Positions 36,311-45,839 are shown, counted from the stretch's first letter. The stretch is 64,000 nucleotides of DNA from JBBRHQ01 sp963815645 (GCA_963815645.1 CAWFHL010000001.1:806001-870000); one strand, 5' to 3'. Made by a program: numbers and translations. Notes: generated by a model not told the origin, from the sequence alone.

Positions 36311-36370
36311 AGGCTAGAAGGGCCCTCTTGCATAGTCAATGGCCAACATCCCACGTCTTCGCGCAATAAT
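36311..36370. promoter_or_regulatory. Divergent leaderless promoters of the lrp/DUF6421 locus
   Basis: Minus strand: TTGACT (36334-36339) and TAGCCT (36311-36316), 17-base spacer, 6 bases to ATG of the DUF6421 gene. Plus strand: AATAAT (36365-36370), 7 bases to ATG of the regulator, with no good -35. Neither gene has a Shine-Dalgarno site. The AT-rich TGCATAGTCAATGGCCAA stretch between them is a plausible Lrp site. Confidence 0.6.
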
Positions 36371-36377
36371 CAGACAT

Positions 36378-36809
36378 ATGGACGACATTGACCGTCAGAT
36401 ACTTGCGTTATTGGTGGATGACGGCCGCCGCAGCTACGGCGACATCGCGACCCGGGTCAATCTCTCGGCCCCCTCGGTGAAGCGCCGCATCGATCGTCTG
36501 CGCTCCTCCGGCGAGCTCGAGGGCTTCACCGCCGTGGTCGACCACGGCGCGATGGGCTGGAGCACCGAGGCGCTGATCGAGCTCTTCTACGAACCGGGCA
36601 CCCAGCTCGACGAGGTCGCCGGAACGCTGCGCTCCCACCCCGAGGTGGTCGAGGCGTGGAGCGTCACCGGGGAGGCCGACGCGATCGCCCGCGTCCGCAC
36701 CTCCGACAACGCCGACCTCGAGCGGCTGATCATCGACCTGCAGCAGACCGCCCCAGTGGTCCGCACCCGCTCGCAGGTGGTGATGTCGAGGCTGGTCAGC
36801 CGGGGGTAG
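36378..36809 (+). CDS. Lrp/AsnC-family transcriptional regulator
   Basis: The 143-residue protein starts MDDIDRQILALLVDDGRRSY, with the HTH YGDIATRVNLSAPSVKRRID and a C-terminal RAM ligand-sensing domain (ALIELFYEPGTQLDEVAGTL, VVEAWSVTGEADAIARVRT). An in-frame ATG at 36339 is less likely because the AATAAT -10 lies between the two. Such regulators sense amino acids. Being divergent from the DUF6421-SDR-aldolase operon, it is the obvious controller. Confidence 0.88.
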   Translation: MDDIDRQILALLVDDGRRSYGDIATRVNLSAPSVKRRIDRLRSSGELEGFTAVVDHGAMGWSTEALIELFYEPGTQLDEVAGTLRSHPEVVEAWSVTGEADAIARVRTSDNADLERLIIDLQQTAPVVRTRSQVVMSRLVSRG

Positions 36810-36853
36810 CCGCCGCTCGCCGGCGGGCGCCTTCTAGAATCGCCGTCGCTCCC

Positions 36854-36936
36854 GGGGGAGCGCCGGAGTTGGAGAGCCGGGGCAGACTGTAAATCTGTTG
36901 GCTATGCCTGAGTGAGTTCGAATCTCTCCTCCCCCA
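36854..36936 (+). tRNA. tRNA-Tyr (anticodon GTA)
   Basis: An 83-base class II tRNA. Acceptor GGGGGAG pairs with CTCCCCC, discriminator A at 36936. D-stem CCGG/CCGG, anticodon stem GCAGA/TCTGT around CTGTAAA, variable arm GGC-TAT-GCC. The T-stem GTGAG/CTCTC has one mismatch and position 8 is C instead of U, both unusual. No CCA is encoded. Confidence 0.88.
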
Positions 36937-36966
36937 CTCACTGTCCAGGATCGCCCGGGCCGGGGC

Positions 36967-38085
<1,119 letters not shown>

Positions 38086-38203
38086 CGCGGTGTCTAGCTG
38101 CTCGATCTCTCTGCCTCCCGCGCACCAAATGCGCTGACGCGGAGCCGATCCTTCACCTCCGGCCACGGCGGAGTATAGGGGCTGGACAAAGGCTGGAAAT
38201 GGC

Positions 38204-38219
38204 TTGGTTTGCAGACCAA
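38204..38219. promoter_or_regulatory. 16-base palindrome between rpoD and folE2
   Basis: TTGGTTTGCAGACCAA is symmetric except at one position pair, with TGCA at its centre. It lies in the divergent rpoD-folE2 region and is the size of a dimeric repressor site. It does not resemble the AT-rich Zur box often found before folE2. A TATACT hexamer on the minus strand (38174-38179) may be the rpoD -10. Confidence 0.5.
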
Positions 38220-38223
38220 TCGC

Positions 38224-38257
38224 GCCTCCCGGCGGGCGATTCCCCACCCCGGGAGGC
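38224..38257 (+). promoter_or_regulatory. Hairpin in the folE2 leader
   Basis: A perfect 9-base stem, GCCTCCCGG (38224-38232) and CCGGGAGGC (38249-38257), encloses 16 bases and ends 23 bases before the folE2 start. No T-tract follows, so it is not a terminator. It could be a riboswitch-like or translational control element; it matches no class I know. Confidence 0.45.
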
Positions 38258-38280
38258 TGTTTGCCTACCCTTTCAAGGCG

Positions 38281-39288
38281 ATGCCGCAGCAGTCGCCCAC
38301 CCTTTCGGTCAGCACTCCGGACGTCCAGGCCTCGACCCCCGCCACACAGGTCAGCCTCTCGCGGGTCGGCGTCACCGGGGTCGAGAAGGTGATCCGGGTG
38401 AAGGTGAACGGCACCGAGCACCTCTATTTCGCCGAGTTGGAGTGCTTCGTCGACCTCAACCCCCAGCAGGCGGGCGTCCACATGTCGCGCTTCGAGGAGA
38501 TCGTCGGAGAGGCGATCGACGCGGTGGTCCTCAGCGAGGCCCCCTTCCACGCGGAGACGCTTGCCGCACACATCGCCGAGCGGGTCCGCCAGAGCCAGCA
38601 GGGCCTGCGCTCGGAGGTCTCGGTCGCCGCCCGCTACCCGGAGACGGTCCCGGCCCCGGTCTCCGGCCAGCAGACCCAGGAGATCTACACCCTGTTCGGA
38701 ACCGCGGTTTCCTCGGAGCGCGGAACCCGGACTCTGACCGGCGTCCAGGCCCAGGGCATGACCGCATGCCCCTGCGCGCAGGAGATGGTCGCGGGATTGG
38801 CCCGCGAGCGCCTCTCCGAGCGCGGCTACGACCCCGACCAGGTCTCCGAGATCGTCGAGGCGGTCCCGATCGCCACCCACAACCAGCGGGGAATCGGCAC
38901 CCTCTGGGTCGGCTGCCCCGAGGGTTGCGAGGCGGATATCGACGCCCGCGAGCTGCTGCGGATCGTCGAGCAGTCGATGAGCTCGGAGATCTACGAGCTG
39001 ATGAAGCGCCCCGACGAGCTGGCAGTGGTCGAGAAGGCCCACTCGCAGCCCCGCTTCGTCGAGGACTGCGTCAGGGAGATGATCCGCCGTGTGATCGAGG
39101 TCCACGCTGATCTCGACCCCGCGGCGTTCGTGATGGCCCGCCAGGAGAACCTGGAAACGATCCACCGCCACAACGTCGTCGCCGAGCGCTACGGCTCCCT
39201 CGAGGACCTGCGTCGGGAGCTGGCCAGTGGTGAGCATTTCGCCCACCACCTGACGGTGCGCGAATGGCTCGAGGCCCCGACGGGCTGA
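38281..39288 (+). CDS. folE2: GTP cyclohydrolase FolE2 (type IB)
   Basis: Makes dihydroneopterin triphosphate from GTP for folate or deazapurine synthesis, using a metal other than the zinc of FolE. The 335-residue form starts at ATG 38281 (MPQQSPTLSVSTPDV). The motifs VHMSRFEE, GMTACPCAQ (catalytic cysteine and metal site), ATHNQRG and the C-terminal ENLETIHRHNV fit the FolE2/MptA family. An upstream in-frame ATG at 38209 falls inside the palindrome and was rejected. It is divergent from rpoD and convergent with pgsA, with an 11-base gap. Confidence 0.92.
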   Translation: MPQQSPTLSVSTPDVQASTPATQVSLSRVGVTGVEKVIRVKVNGTEHLYFAELECFVDLNPQQAGVHMSRFEEIVGEAIDAVVLSEAPFHAETLAAHIAERVRQSQQGLRSEVSVAARYPETVPAPVSGQQTQEIYTLFGTAVSSERGTRTLTGVQAQGMTACPCAQEMVAGLARERLSERGYDPDQVSEIVEAVPIATHNQRGIGTLWVGCPEGCEADIDARELLRIVEQSMSSEIYELMKRPDELAVVEKAHSQPRFVEDCVREMIRRVIEVHADLDPAAFVMARQENLETIHRHNVVAERYGSLEDLRRELASGEHFAHHLTVREWLEAPTG

Positions 39289-39299
39289 GCCGGCGCCCT

Positions 39300-39848
39300 C
39301 TACCCGGGCTCGGTTTTCGGCGTTGCCCGTGCTCTGCGCAGCCCGAAGAAGTAGTCGAAGCCGCTGACCAGGGTGGCGGCGACCGCCAGGTATACGAGCA
39401 CGTCGACCCAGAGCGGCGAGGGATCGAAGGCGATCAGGGCGAAGACCGCGGCTATCTGCAGCACCGTCTTCACCTTCCCCATCCAGCTCGCCGAGATCAC
39501 GATGCCCCGGTCCGCCGCGACGGCGCGAAGGGCGGTGACCGCGAACTCCCGCGCGATGATCACCATCGCCACCCAGGCGGCGAGCCTCCCCAGTGAGACC
39601 AGCGAGACCAGGGCCGCGGTGATCAGCAGCTTGTCGGCGACCGGGTCCATCAGCTTGCCGAAGGTCGTGATCGACCCCCGCGAGCGGGCGATGTAGCCGT
39701 CCAGCCCGTCGGTCAGCGCCGCGAGGGCGAAGACCCCGGCGGCCAGCGCGTCCCCGTTCGGGGTCTCCCCCACCAGCGCCACGACGACGACCGGCACCGC
39801 CAGGATGCGCAGCATGGTGAGCGCGTTTGGCAGGTTCAGCGGGAACAT
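39300..39848 (-). CDS. pgsA: CDP-diacylglycerol-glycerol-3-phosphate 3-phosphatidyltransferase
   Basis: Makes phosphatidylglycerol phosphate in the membrane. The 182-residue protein starts at ATG 39848 (MFPLNLPNALTMLRI). The CDP-alcohol phosphotransferase signature DGLDGYIARSRGSITTFGKL with MDPVADK is complete (D-G-x2-A-R-x8-G-x3-D-x3-D). Five or six membrane helices are predicted. It lies 11 bases after the MMPL gene, suggesting one transcript. Confidence 0.92.
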   Translation of the reverse strand: MFPLNLPNALTMLRILAVPVVVVALVGETPNGDALAAGVFALAALTDGLDGYIARSRGSITTFGKLMDPVADKLLITAALVSLVSLGRLAAWVAMVIIAREFAVTALRAVAADRGIVISASWMGKVKTVLQIAAVFALIAFDPSPLWVDVLVYLAVAATLVSGFDYFFGLRRARATPKTEPG

Positions 39849-39859
39849 GACACCCCCGC

Positions 39860-42268
39860 TCAGTCGCCCCCGGTGGTGCCGGCGGCGACCGGTGCCGAGG
39901 ACTTCGCGGCAGTGTCGCGCCGTTCGAAGTACTCGCCTCCCTCGATGTTCAGGTGGGGCAGGTGGCGATCCAGTGCCGGGGGAAGCCACCAGGCGCGTTC
40001 GCCCATCAGGACCATCAGGGCCGGCACCAGCAGGCAGCGGACGATCGTTGCGTCGATTGCGATCGCGACCGCGAGGCCGACCCCGAACTCCTTCACCACC
40101 GGGTTGCCGTTGAGGACGAAGCTTGAGAACACGAAGACCATGATCAGCGCCGCCGAGGTGATCACCCGGCCAGTGTTGGCGAGTCCCTCGATCACCGCCC
40201 GCTTGGGGTCGCCGTGCTCGCTGTAGTGCTCGCGGATCTGGGTCATCAGGAAGACCTCGTAGTCCATCGAGAGCCCGAAAAGGATGGCGAACATCAGCAG
40301 CGGCACGAAGCTGACGATCGGGATCGAGTGGTCGAGGCCGATCAGCGAGGCGCCCCAGCCCTTCTGGAAGACGGCCGTGACGACCCCGTATGCCGCGGCG
40401 ACGGAGAGCAGGTTCATGATGGCCGCCTTCAGCGGCACGAGGATCGAGCGGAAGGCGAGGAAGAGGACTATGAAGCTGAGCCCGACGACGATCAGGATCA
40501 TCAGCGGCAGCTGGTCTGAGATCTCGTTGGCGAGGTCGATGTAGCCGGCTGTCTGACCGCCGACGAAGGCAGTCAGGTCGGTGCCCTTCAAAGCCTTCGG
40601 GATCACCGAGTCGCGCAGGTTGTTGACGAGGTCGACGGTCGCGTCGGCAGCGGGCGGGGAGTCGGAGATGACGCTGAAGATCGCCGCGGTCCCCTTCTTG
40701 TCGAGGCTCGCCTCGGAGACCGCCTTCACGTCGGGAGCCTTGGAGATGTCCTTCTGCAGGGTGGTCAACCGCGGGTCGGAGGCCGGGTTCTCCGCCTGCT
40801 TTTTCTGCTGGTCGAGCTTTTGCTGCTGCGCCGAGGTCTTCTGCTCGGCCTGCTGCTCGGCCTCGGACGGAGGCAGCCCCGCCGCCTCGCCCTCGGCGAC
40901 GATCTGCTGCTTCTGGGCGTCGAGCTGCTTCTGCTTCGATTTGATCTGGTCGAGGTTCTTCTGGTCCGGCTTGGCAGGCGACCCGAACTTGACCGCGACC
41001 AGCAGCGGGCCGTTGTAGCCGGCCCCGAAACCCCGGCTGAGGCCGTCGTAGTTCTGGCGGGCCGTGGTCGACTTCGGCTGCACGCTGTTGTCCTGCTGGC
41101 CGAGCTCGAGGTCGCGAATCGGCAGCGCGAGGATGACGAGGATCAGCCCCGCGACGATCGCCGACGGCAGGGGCTTTCCGGCGACCCGGCGGGCCCAGCG
41201 CTCCCAGCCGTGCGGCTGCTTGTCGTCGGGGTGGGTCTTTCCCAGCTGCACCCGCAGCGAGTTGATGTGCGGCCCCAGCGCCCCCAGCATCGCCGGCAGC
41301 AGGGTCGACGCCGCCAGCACCGCGACGACGACCGCGACCGCCGCGGTGAGCCCAAGCGCGGTGACCAGTGGTATCCCGGCGACGAACAGCGAGCAGAGGG
41401 CGATGATCACGGTGAATCCGGCGAAGACCACGGCGCCGCCGGCCGTCGCGGTCGCCCGCGCCACAGACTCCCTCACCTCCATCCCATCCTTGAGCTGGAG
41501 CTTGTGGCGGGTGACGATGAACAGGGCGTAGTCGATCCCGACGCCGAGGCCGATCATCGTCGCCAGGGTGGAGGCCGTGCTGGGGACCTCGATCACGTTC
41601 TCCAGCAGGCGGATGATCGACAGCGCGCAGGCCAGGCCGAGGACGGCGCTGAGGATCGGCATCGCCATCGCCGTCACCGTTCCGAACGCGAACAGGAGGA
41701 TGATCACTGCAGCGGTCAGGCCGATCGCCTCGCTGATCTCGGTGGAAGGCTTCGACAGCTGCTGGCCGACGTAGCCGCCGACGGAGACATCGAGGCCGGC
41801 GGCGACCGCCGGGTCGCCTGCGTCGAGGATCCTCTGTGCCTGCTCCAGGCTGAGATCGCCCGGGCCGACGCTGAGTGTCACGGGGACGTAGCCGATGCGG
41901 CCGTTCTTCGAGAGGAAATCCGACCCCTGGGCCGAGAGGGGGCTGATCGCGCTGGTCACGATCGGGTCCTTGTTGAGGCTCGCGACCGTGTCGGAAACGG
42001 CCTTGCTGTTGGCGGCGCCCGACAGCTTCGCGCCGTGGGACTCGATCACCAGCGGGTTGCTCCCGTAGGCCTGCCCCGGAATCTTGTCCTCGAGCAGGTT
42101 GGTCGCCTTGGTCGAGCCCGTGCCGGGGAGGGTCAGGTCGTCGTTGGTCTTGTCCCCGGAGGCCTGCCCGAGCAGGACCAGTACAACCGCGGCGATCACC
42201 CAGACGGCGATCACTGGATAGTGGAACCGCGAGCAGAAGCGCCCCACGGCATAGAGCGGGCCGGTCAA
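39860..42268 (-). CDS. MMPL/RND-family membrane transporter
   Basis: The 802-residue protein has two repeats of membrane helices. The first cluster has GLTAAVIILLFAFGTVTAMA and the MIGLGVGIDYALFIVTRH motif; the second has IVVGLSFIVLFLAFRSILVP and ILFGLSMDYEVFLMTQIREH, the paired D-Y proton-relay motifs of MMPL proteins. The second extracytoplasmic loop carries a Gln/Lys-rich coiled-coil stretch (about residues 435-520) that is unusual. Likely exports a lipid or hydrophobic compound. It starts at TTG 42268; an ATG-free N-terminus TGPLYAVGRFCSRFHYPVIA supports it. Confidence 0.9.
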   Translation of the reverse strand: MTGPLYAVGRFCSRFHYPVIAVWVIAAVVLVLLGQASGDKTNDDLTLPGTGSTKATNLLEDKIPGQAYGSNPLVIESHGAKLSGAANSKAVSDTVASLNKDPIVTSAISPLSAQGSDFLSKNGRIGYVPVTLSVGPGDLSLEQAQRILDAGDPAVAAGLDVSVGGYVGQQLSKPSTEISEAIGLTAAVIILLFAFGTVTAMAMPILSAVLGLACALSIIRLLENVIEVPSTASTLATMIGLGVGIDYALFIVTRHKLQLKDGMEVRESVARATATAGGAVVFAGFTVIIALCSLFVAGIPLVTALGLTAAVAVVVAVLAASTLLPAMLGALGPHINSLRVQLGKTHPDDKQPHGWERWARRVAGKPLPSAIVAGLILVILALPIRDLELGQQDNSVQPKSTTARQNYDGLSRGFGAGYNGPLLVAVKFGSPAKPDQKNLDQIKSKQKQLDAQKQQIVAEGEAAGLPPSEAEQQAEQKTSAQQQKLDQQKKQAENPASDPRLTTLQKDISKAPDVKAVSEASLDKKGTAAIFSVISDSPPAADATVDLVNNLRDSVIPKALKGTDLTAFVGGQTAGYIDLANEISDQLPLMILIVVGLSFIVLFLAFRSILVPLKAAIMNLLSVAAAYGVVTAVFQKGWGASLIGLDHSIPIVSFVPLLMFAILFGLSMDYEVFLMTQIREHYSEHGDPKRAVIEGLANTGRVITSAALIMVFVFSSFVLNGNPVVKEFGVGLAVAIAIDATIVRCLLVPALMVLMGERAWWLPPALDRHLPHLNIEGGEYFERRDTAAKSSAPVAAGTTGGD

Positions 42269-42320
42269 GGGATTCTTAGGTTATCCGCCCCCCACGGCGG
42301 AGAATTCCTCCAGAAATCGT

Positions 42321-42905
42321 TCATCCCGCCTCCGGTTTCGGTGGCGGTGTGACCCCCGCCTCGAAGGCGACCGGGACCGCCTCGGCGGCGGCGGCGCCGA
42401 GCGCCTGGCGCAGGACCACCAGATGCTGGCCCTGGTTCGCGGAGATCCGTGTCGCAATGCTCAGCAGCTCCGGTGTCTCCAGCTTGCGCTGCGCCTGACC
42501 GTATGCGGCTACCGCTGTGTTCTCCAGCCCGGCGGCGAGCTCCAGGAAGCCGGTCTGGCTGCGCACCCCCGCCAGGCCCTCGACATCTGCCACCTCGGGG
42601 GGCTCCGGAACCGAGCCGCCCAGATCGCGCAGGGCGCGGGAGAGCGCCCCGACGTGCTGTCGCTCCTGCCCGGCGAACAGCCGGGCGGTTTCGGCCACTC
42701 CCTTCTCCAGAAGCCCGCCGGCCTGGCCGGTCTCATAGGCGAGCAGCAGAGCCTGCTCGACGGCGATCGCGTTCTCTATGACCTCCGCCTCATCCCCGTC
42801 GGCGAGCGCCTCACCCGCCTGCAGCAGCGCACCCGCCCCGCCCGCGACGAGCCCACCGCCGATCCCGCCCAGCAGGGCGCTGCGGCGCGTCAGCCTCGGC
42901 TTCAC
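42321..42905 (-). CDS. Exported ferritin-like protein
   Basis: The 194-residue protein starts at GTG 42905, overlapping the upstream stop by 4 bases. It has a twin-arginine-like signal (LTRRSALLGGIGGG, then LVAGGAGALL). The rest is a four-helix bundle with paired acidic and His positions, for example ENAIAVEQALLLAYE, ARLFAGQERQHVGALSRAL, LENTAVAAYGQA and ISANQGQHLVVLRQAL. This resembles the ferritin-2/Rds1-type family. The E...ExxH pairs suggest a di-metal site, but this is inference. Confidence 0.8.
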   Translation of the reverse strand: MKPRLTRRSALLGGIGGGLVAGGAGALLQAGEALADGDEAEVIENAIAVEQALLLAYETGQAGGLLEKGVAETARLFAGQERQHVGALSRALRDLGGSVPEPPEVADVEGLAGVRSQTGFLELAAGLENTAVAAYGQAQRKLETPELLSIATRISANQGQHLVVLRQALGAAAAEAVPVAFEAGVTPPPKPEAG

Positions 42906-43540
42906 CTGATCGCCCCGTCCTTCAGGCCGGCCTGGGCGAGCGCCTCCGGATCGCCCCCGACGAAGGCGCCAGGGGCCTGGGGACGGCCGAGCTCGCCGGA
43001 GATCACGGCGAGGTGCTCGGCTTCGACGGCGACGATCTCCCCGACGATAGCTCGCAGATCGCTGGCCGAAAGCATCGGGACCGCGGCGACGTAGGCTGCG
43101 ATCAGCACGTTCTCGAGGTCGGACGCGAAGGCGAGCGCAGCGCGCCGACCTCTGAAACCCCGCGGGTGGTCGAGGTGTAGCGGCCCGGCGGCGGACCCGG
43201 TTCCGCCGCGTTGCTTGATCGCCTTGGTCAGCGCGTCGGCGTGTTCCTGCTCCTGCATGAGGAAGGCGTCGGAGATCTGCAGCGCCTCCCCGCGGAGCGC
43301 CTCGGCCACCCGCCGGTATGCGGCGATCGCGGTCAGCTCGAGGCTCAGAGCGTGCTCGAGAATCGCGAGCTCGCGGTCCGGTTTGGAACCGCCGCCACCC
43401 TCTCCGGCGCCGCATGCTGCAAGGAAAGCGGCCGACCCGGCGCCGAGCGCGAGGCCGGCGCCGGTGAGGAAACCGCGGCGAGAGAGCGGGTCACGGATGA
43501 TCTGCGGGCCTCCCCCCCGATCGCGGGTAGTGGACGACAT
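42902..43540 (-). CDS. Exported ferritin-like lipoprotein with Tat signal
   Basis: The 212-residue protein has the Tat motif SRRGFLTGAG followed by a lipobox LAAC near residue 43. The helical bundle repeats the pattern of its neighbour: ILEHALSLELTAIAAYRRV, FLMQEQEHADALTKAI, ASDLENVLIAAYVAAV and IVAVEAEHLAVISGEL. The EQEH and EAEH pairs are probable metal ligands. The two genes are coupled by a 4-base overlap and look like a duplicated pair. Its ATG overlaps the divergent uracil-DNA glycosylase start. Confidence 0.82.
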   Translation of the reverse strand: MSSTTRDRGGGPQIIRDPLSRRGFLTGAGLALGAGSAAFLAACGAGEGGGGSKPDRELAILEHALSLELTAIAAYRRVAEALRGEALQISDAFLMQEQEHADALTKAIKQRGGTGSAAGPLHLDHPRGFRGRRAALAFASDLENVLIAAYVAAVPMLSASDLRAIVGEIVAVEAEHLAVISGELGRPQAPGAFVGGDPEALAQAGLKDGAIR

Positions 43541-44255
43541 CAGCGGATCATCGCCGACATCCGGGCAGCAGAACCCCGGCGGGCTGGAAGCTCTGGCAGC
43601 TGAGGTGCGGGGCTGCCATCGCTGCCCCCGGCTGGTCGAGTGGCGCGAGCGCTGCGCAGCCGACCCGCCGCGGCGATTCGCCGGCGAGGCCTACTGGGCG
43701 AAGCCGTTGGAGGGTTTCGGCGACCCAGGAGCCAGGGTGATCGTGGTCGGACTGGCACCAGCCGCACACGGCGGCAACCGGACCGGGCGCTTCTTCACCG
43801 GTGATCGCTCCGGCGACTGGCTGTTCGCCGCGATGCATCGCGCCGGCTACGCGAACCGGCCACTCTCGGAGCGCCGTGGCGACGGTCTACGGCTCCGCGA
43901 CGCCTACGTCACCGCGGTGAATCGCTGCCCGCCGCCGAAGAACCGCCCGACCCCCGCCGAGCGCGACAACTGCCTGCCGTTCCTGGCGCGCGAGCTGCGG
44001 CTTCTCGAACGGGGACGGGTGATCATCGCCCTCGGAAGCTTCGCCTGGGACGGGGTGCTGCGGGCCGTGAAGGCGAACTGCGGAGAGGTCCCGCGGCCGA
44101 AGCCGCGCTTCGGCCATGGCGCGGAGGCGCTCGCCGGCGCCGTCACCCTGCTGGGCTGCTACCACCCGAGCCAGCAGAACACGTTCACCGGCAAGCTCAC
44201 GGAGGAGATGATCGACTCGGTGTTCGCCCGGGCGCGACAGCTCGGCGCTGGGTAG
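43530..44255 (+). CDS. Uracil-DNA glycosylase, family 5 (UDGb)
   Basis: Removes uracil and other deaminated bases from DNA. The 241-residue protein has the UDGb signature VVGLAPAAHGGNRTGRFFTG DRSG, the CYHPSQQNTFTGKLT motif, and the N-terminal cysteines GCHRCPRLVEW plus NRCPPPKN for the 4Fe-4S cluster. GTG 43530 overlaps the divergent ferritin-like start by 11 bases; no better in-frame start was found. Identification of the family is good; the exact start is uncertain. Confidence 0.88.
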   Translation: MDDISGSSPTSGQQNPGGLEALAAEVRGCHRCPRLVEWRERCAADPPRRFAGEAYWAKPLEGFGDPGARVIVVGLAPAAHGGNRTGRFFTGDRSGDWLFAAMHRAGYANRPLSERRGDGLRLRDAYVTAVNRCPPPKNRPTPAERDNCLPFLARELRLLERGRVIIALGSFAWDGVLRAVKANCGEVPRPKPRFGHGAEALAGAVTLLGCYHPSQQNTFTGKLTEEMIDSVFARARQLGAG

Positions 44256-44265
44256 GGTGGCCGCG

Positions 44266-44647
44266 ATGAAGCTGGTGATCACCGCAATCGCGATCGGGCT
44301 TGCCACGACCTCGCTGCTTGGCGGGTGCGGCTCCTCGGGTAGCGACACGACTACGGGCCCCCAACCACTGAAGCGAACCGGCGGCTCCGGCAGCGCGCCG
44401 ATCGGGGCGTCCGTGAAGAGCTGCGCGGCGGCGGGGTCGGGGCTGCGGGTGCACGGGGTGGGCTGCGGGACAGGCGCCAGCGGTGATGTCGTCCTGGAAT
44501 GTCGCCCGCTGCCGCCCGGGGAAGGGCAAGTCGCGCTCGGCCTGCACGGTGCGGCGCTTTCGCTGCCTCTCGGTCAGAACCGACCGGGGAACAGCGGTCA
44601 GCTGCACCCGCCGGGGGCGCTCGATCTCGTTCGTCTGGAAACGGTGA
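44266..44647 (+). CDS. Small lipoprotein (frame broken)
   Basis: ATG 44266 opens MKLVITAIAIGLATTSLLGG followed by C, a lipobox. The mature part has paired Cys residues (VKSCAAAGSGLRVHGVGCG). An extra base at about 44482 shifts the frame; the tail then reads SSWNVARCRPGKGKSRSACT, then VRRFRCLSVR, TAVSCTRRGRSISFVWKR. The tail has a conserved-looking Cys pattern. About 126 residues, function unknown. TAGGGT lies 7 bases before the ATG (leaderless). The stop overlaps the next GTG. Confidence 0.65.
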
Positions 44648-45137
44648 GCCTCGACCCCCGCCCCGCTTCGGACTCCGAGTCGCTGCTGGTCAAGTGGATG
44701 GGGATCACCGATGCCAACTCGGCCGGCTTCGTGCACGGCGGCATGGTGATGAAGCTCTGCGACGAGGCCGCCGGGCTCGCGGCCCTGCGTCATTGCGGGG
44801 TGCGGATCGTCACCGCAGCGATGGACCGGATGACCTTCATGCACCCCGTCGACGTCGGCGAGCTGGTCACCTGCCGCGCCAAGGTCAACGCCGCCTGGCG
44901 GACCTCGATGGAGGTCGGGGTCCGGGTCGAGGCCGAGAAGCCCGCAGCGGCGAGACCCGGCACACCTCGACCGCCTACCTGACCATCGTCGCGCTCGACG
45001 AGCAGGGGCGACCGAGCCCGGTGCCGCCGCTGCTGGCCGAGACTCCCGACGAGGTCCATCGCCGCAACGAGGCGGAGCTGCGGCGGGCCAACCGGCTTGC
45101 CGAGCGCGAGGAGATCCGCGCCGCCCGCGACGAGTGA
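44644..45137 (+). CDS. Acyl-CoA thioesterase, hotdog fold (frame broken)
   Basis: YciA/BFIT-like hydrolase of acyl-CoAs. GTG 44644 overlaps the previous stop (GTGA). The hotdog core is ANSAGFVHGGMVMKLCDEAA followed by DRMTFMHPVDVGELVTCRA and SMEVGVRVEAE. An indel (one base missing or two extra) near 44944 shifts the frame; the rest reads GETRHTSTAYLTIVALDEQG to EEIRAARDE. About 164 residues. The HGGxxxxxxDE motif is the expected active-site loop. Confidence 0.85.
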
Positions 45138-45150
45138 GCCGACCTCCGGC

Positions 45151-45786
45151 TCAGCGGACGCCGACGCTGCGGGCGATCCGCTTGCGGGGGTCGAAAAACA
45201 GGGCCAGCCAGATGAACGGCGCGACGTGCGGCGCGATCGCCGCGACCGGGATCGAGGCGACGAAGACCGCGCATGCCCAGAGCCCACCGTTGCGGTTGGA
45301 TCGGATCTGCTCCGAGCGGCCCTCGGCGGTGAGGCCGGCGCGGACCGCGTAGGTGCTCATCAGGGCGCCGGTCAGGGTCGCGAGGGAGAGATTGACGGCG
45401 TAGATGGTCACCGCGGCCGACTCTCCCCCGTACTCGCCGAGCAACTGGCTCGAGAACGGGATCGCGACCATCCAGAAGAGGTAGACCAGGTTGATCGTCA
45501 GCAGGTGACCGTCGAATCCCGTGACGTCGCTGAAGAAGCGGTGGTGGACGACCCAGAAGCGGCCGATCACCGCGAAGCTGATCGCGAACGCGTAGAGGTC
45601 GCCGTTCTGGCTGAAGATCTCGTGCCAGAGCTCGCTGCTCGAGCCGACCCCGTGCGGTACCCCGATCTGCAGCACCAGCAGGGTGATCGCGATCGCGAAG
45701 ACGCCGTCGCTGAAGGCGACGATGCGCGAGAACTCGATCTCGTTCTCCTCGCGACTGCACAGGGGAACGGGGCGGTGTCGGGCCAT
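45151..45786 (-). CDS. TMEM175-family (DUF1211) potassium channel-like protein
   Basis: The 211-residue protein has the hallmark R-x3-FSD motif in helix 1, RIVAFSDGVFAIAITLLVLQ, and about six membrane helices. Bacterial TMEM175 proteins form tetrameric potassium channels. It starts at ATG 45786, with TAGATC 8 bases upstream. No regulator domain is attached. Confidence 0.85.
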   Translation of the reverse strand: MARHRPVPLCSREENEIEFSRIVAFSDGVFAIAITLLVLQIGVPHGVGSSSELWHEIFSQNGDLYAFAISFAVIGRFWVVHHRFFSDVTGFDGHLLTINLVYLFWMVAIPFSSQLLGEYGGESAAVTIYAVNLSLATLTGALMSTYAVRAGLTAEGRSEQIRSNRNGGLWACAVFVASIPVAAIAPHVAPFIWLALFFDPRKRIARSVGVR

Positions 45787-45839
45787 GCCGTGATGATCTA
45801 GGCCGGCCTCGACGGAACCGTCGCCGAGGCGCCGGCTGC

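Noticed and set aside
38107..39249. N-terminal 390-residue extension of the sigma factor
   Set aside because: It is the reverse complement of folE2, whose reading frame is clearly the real one.
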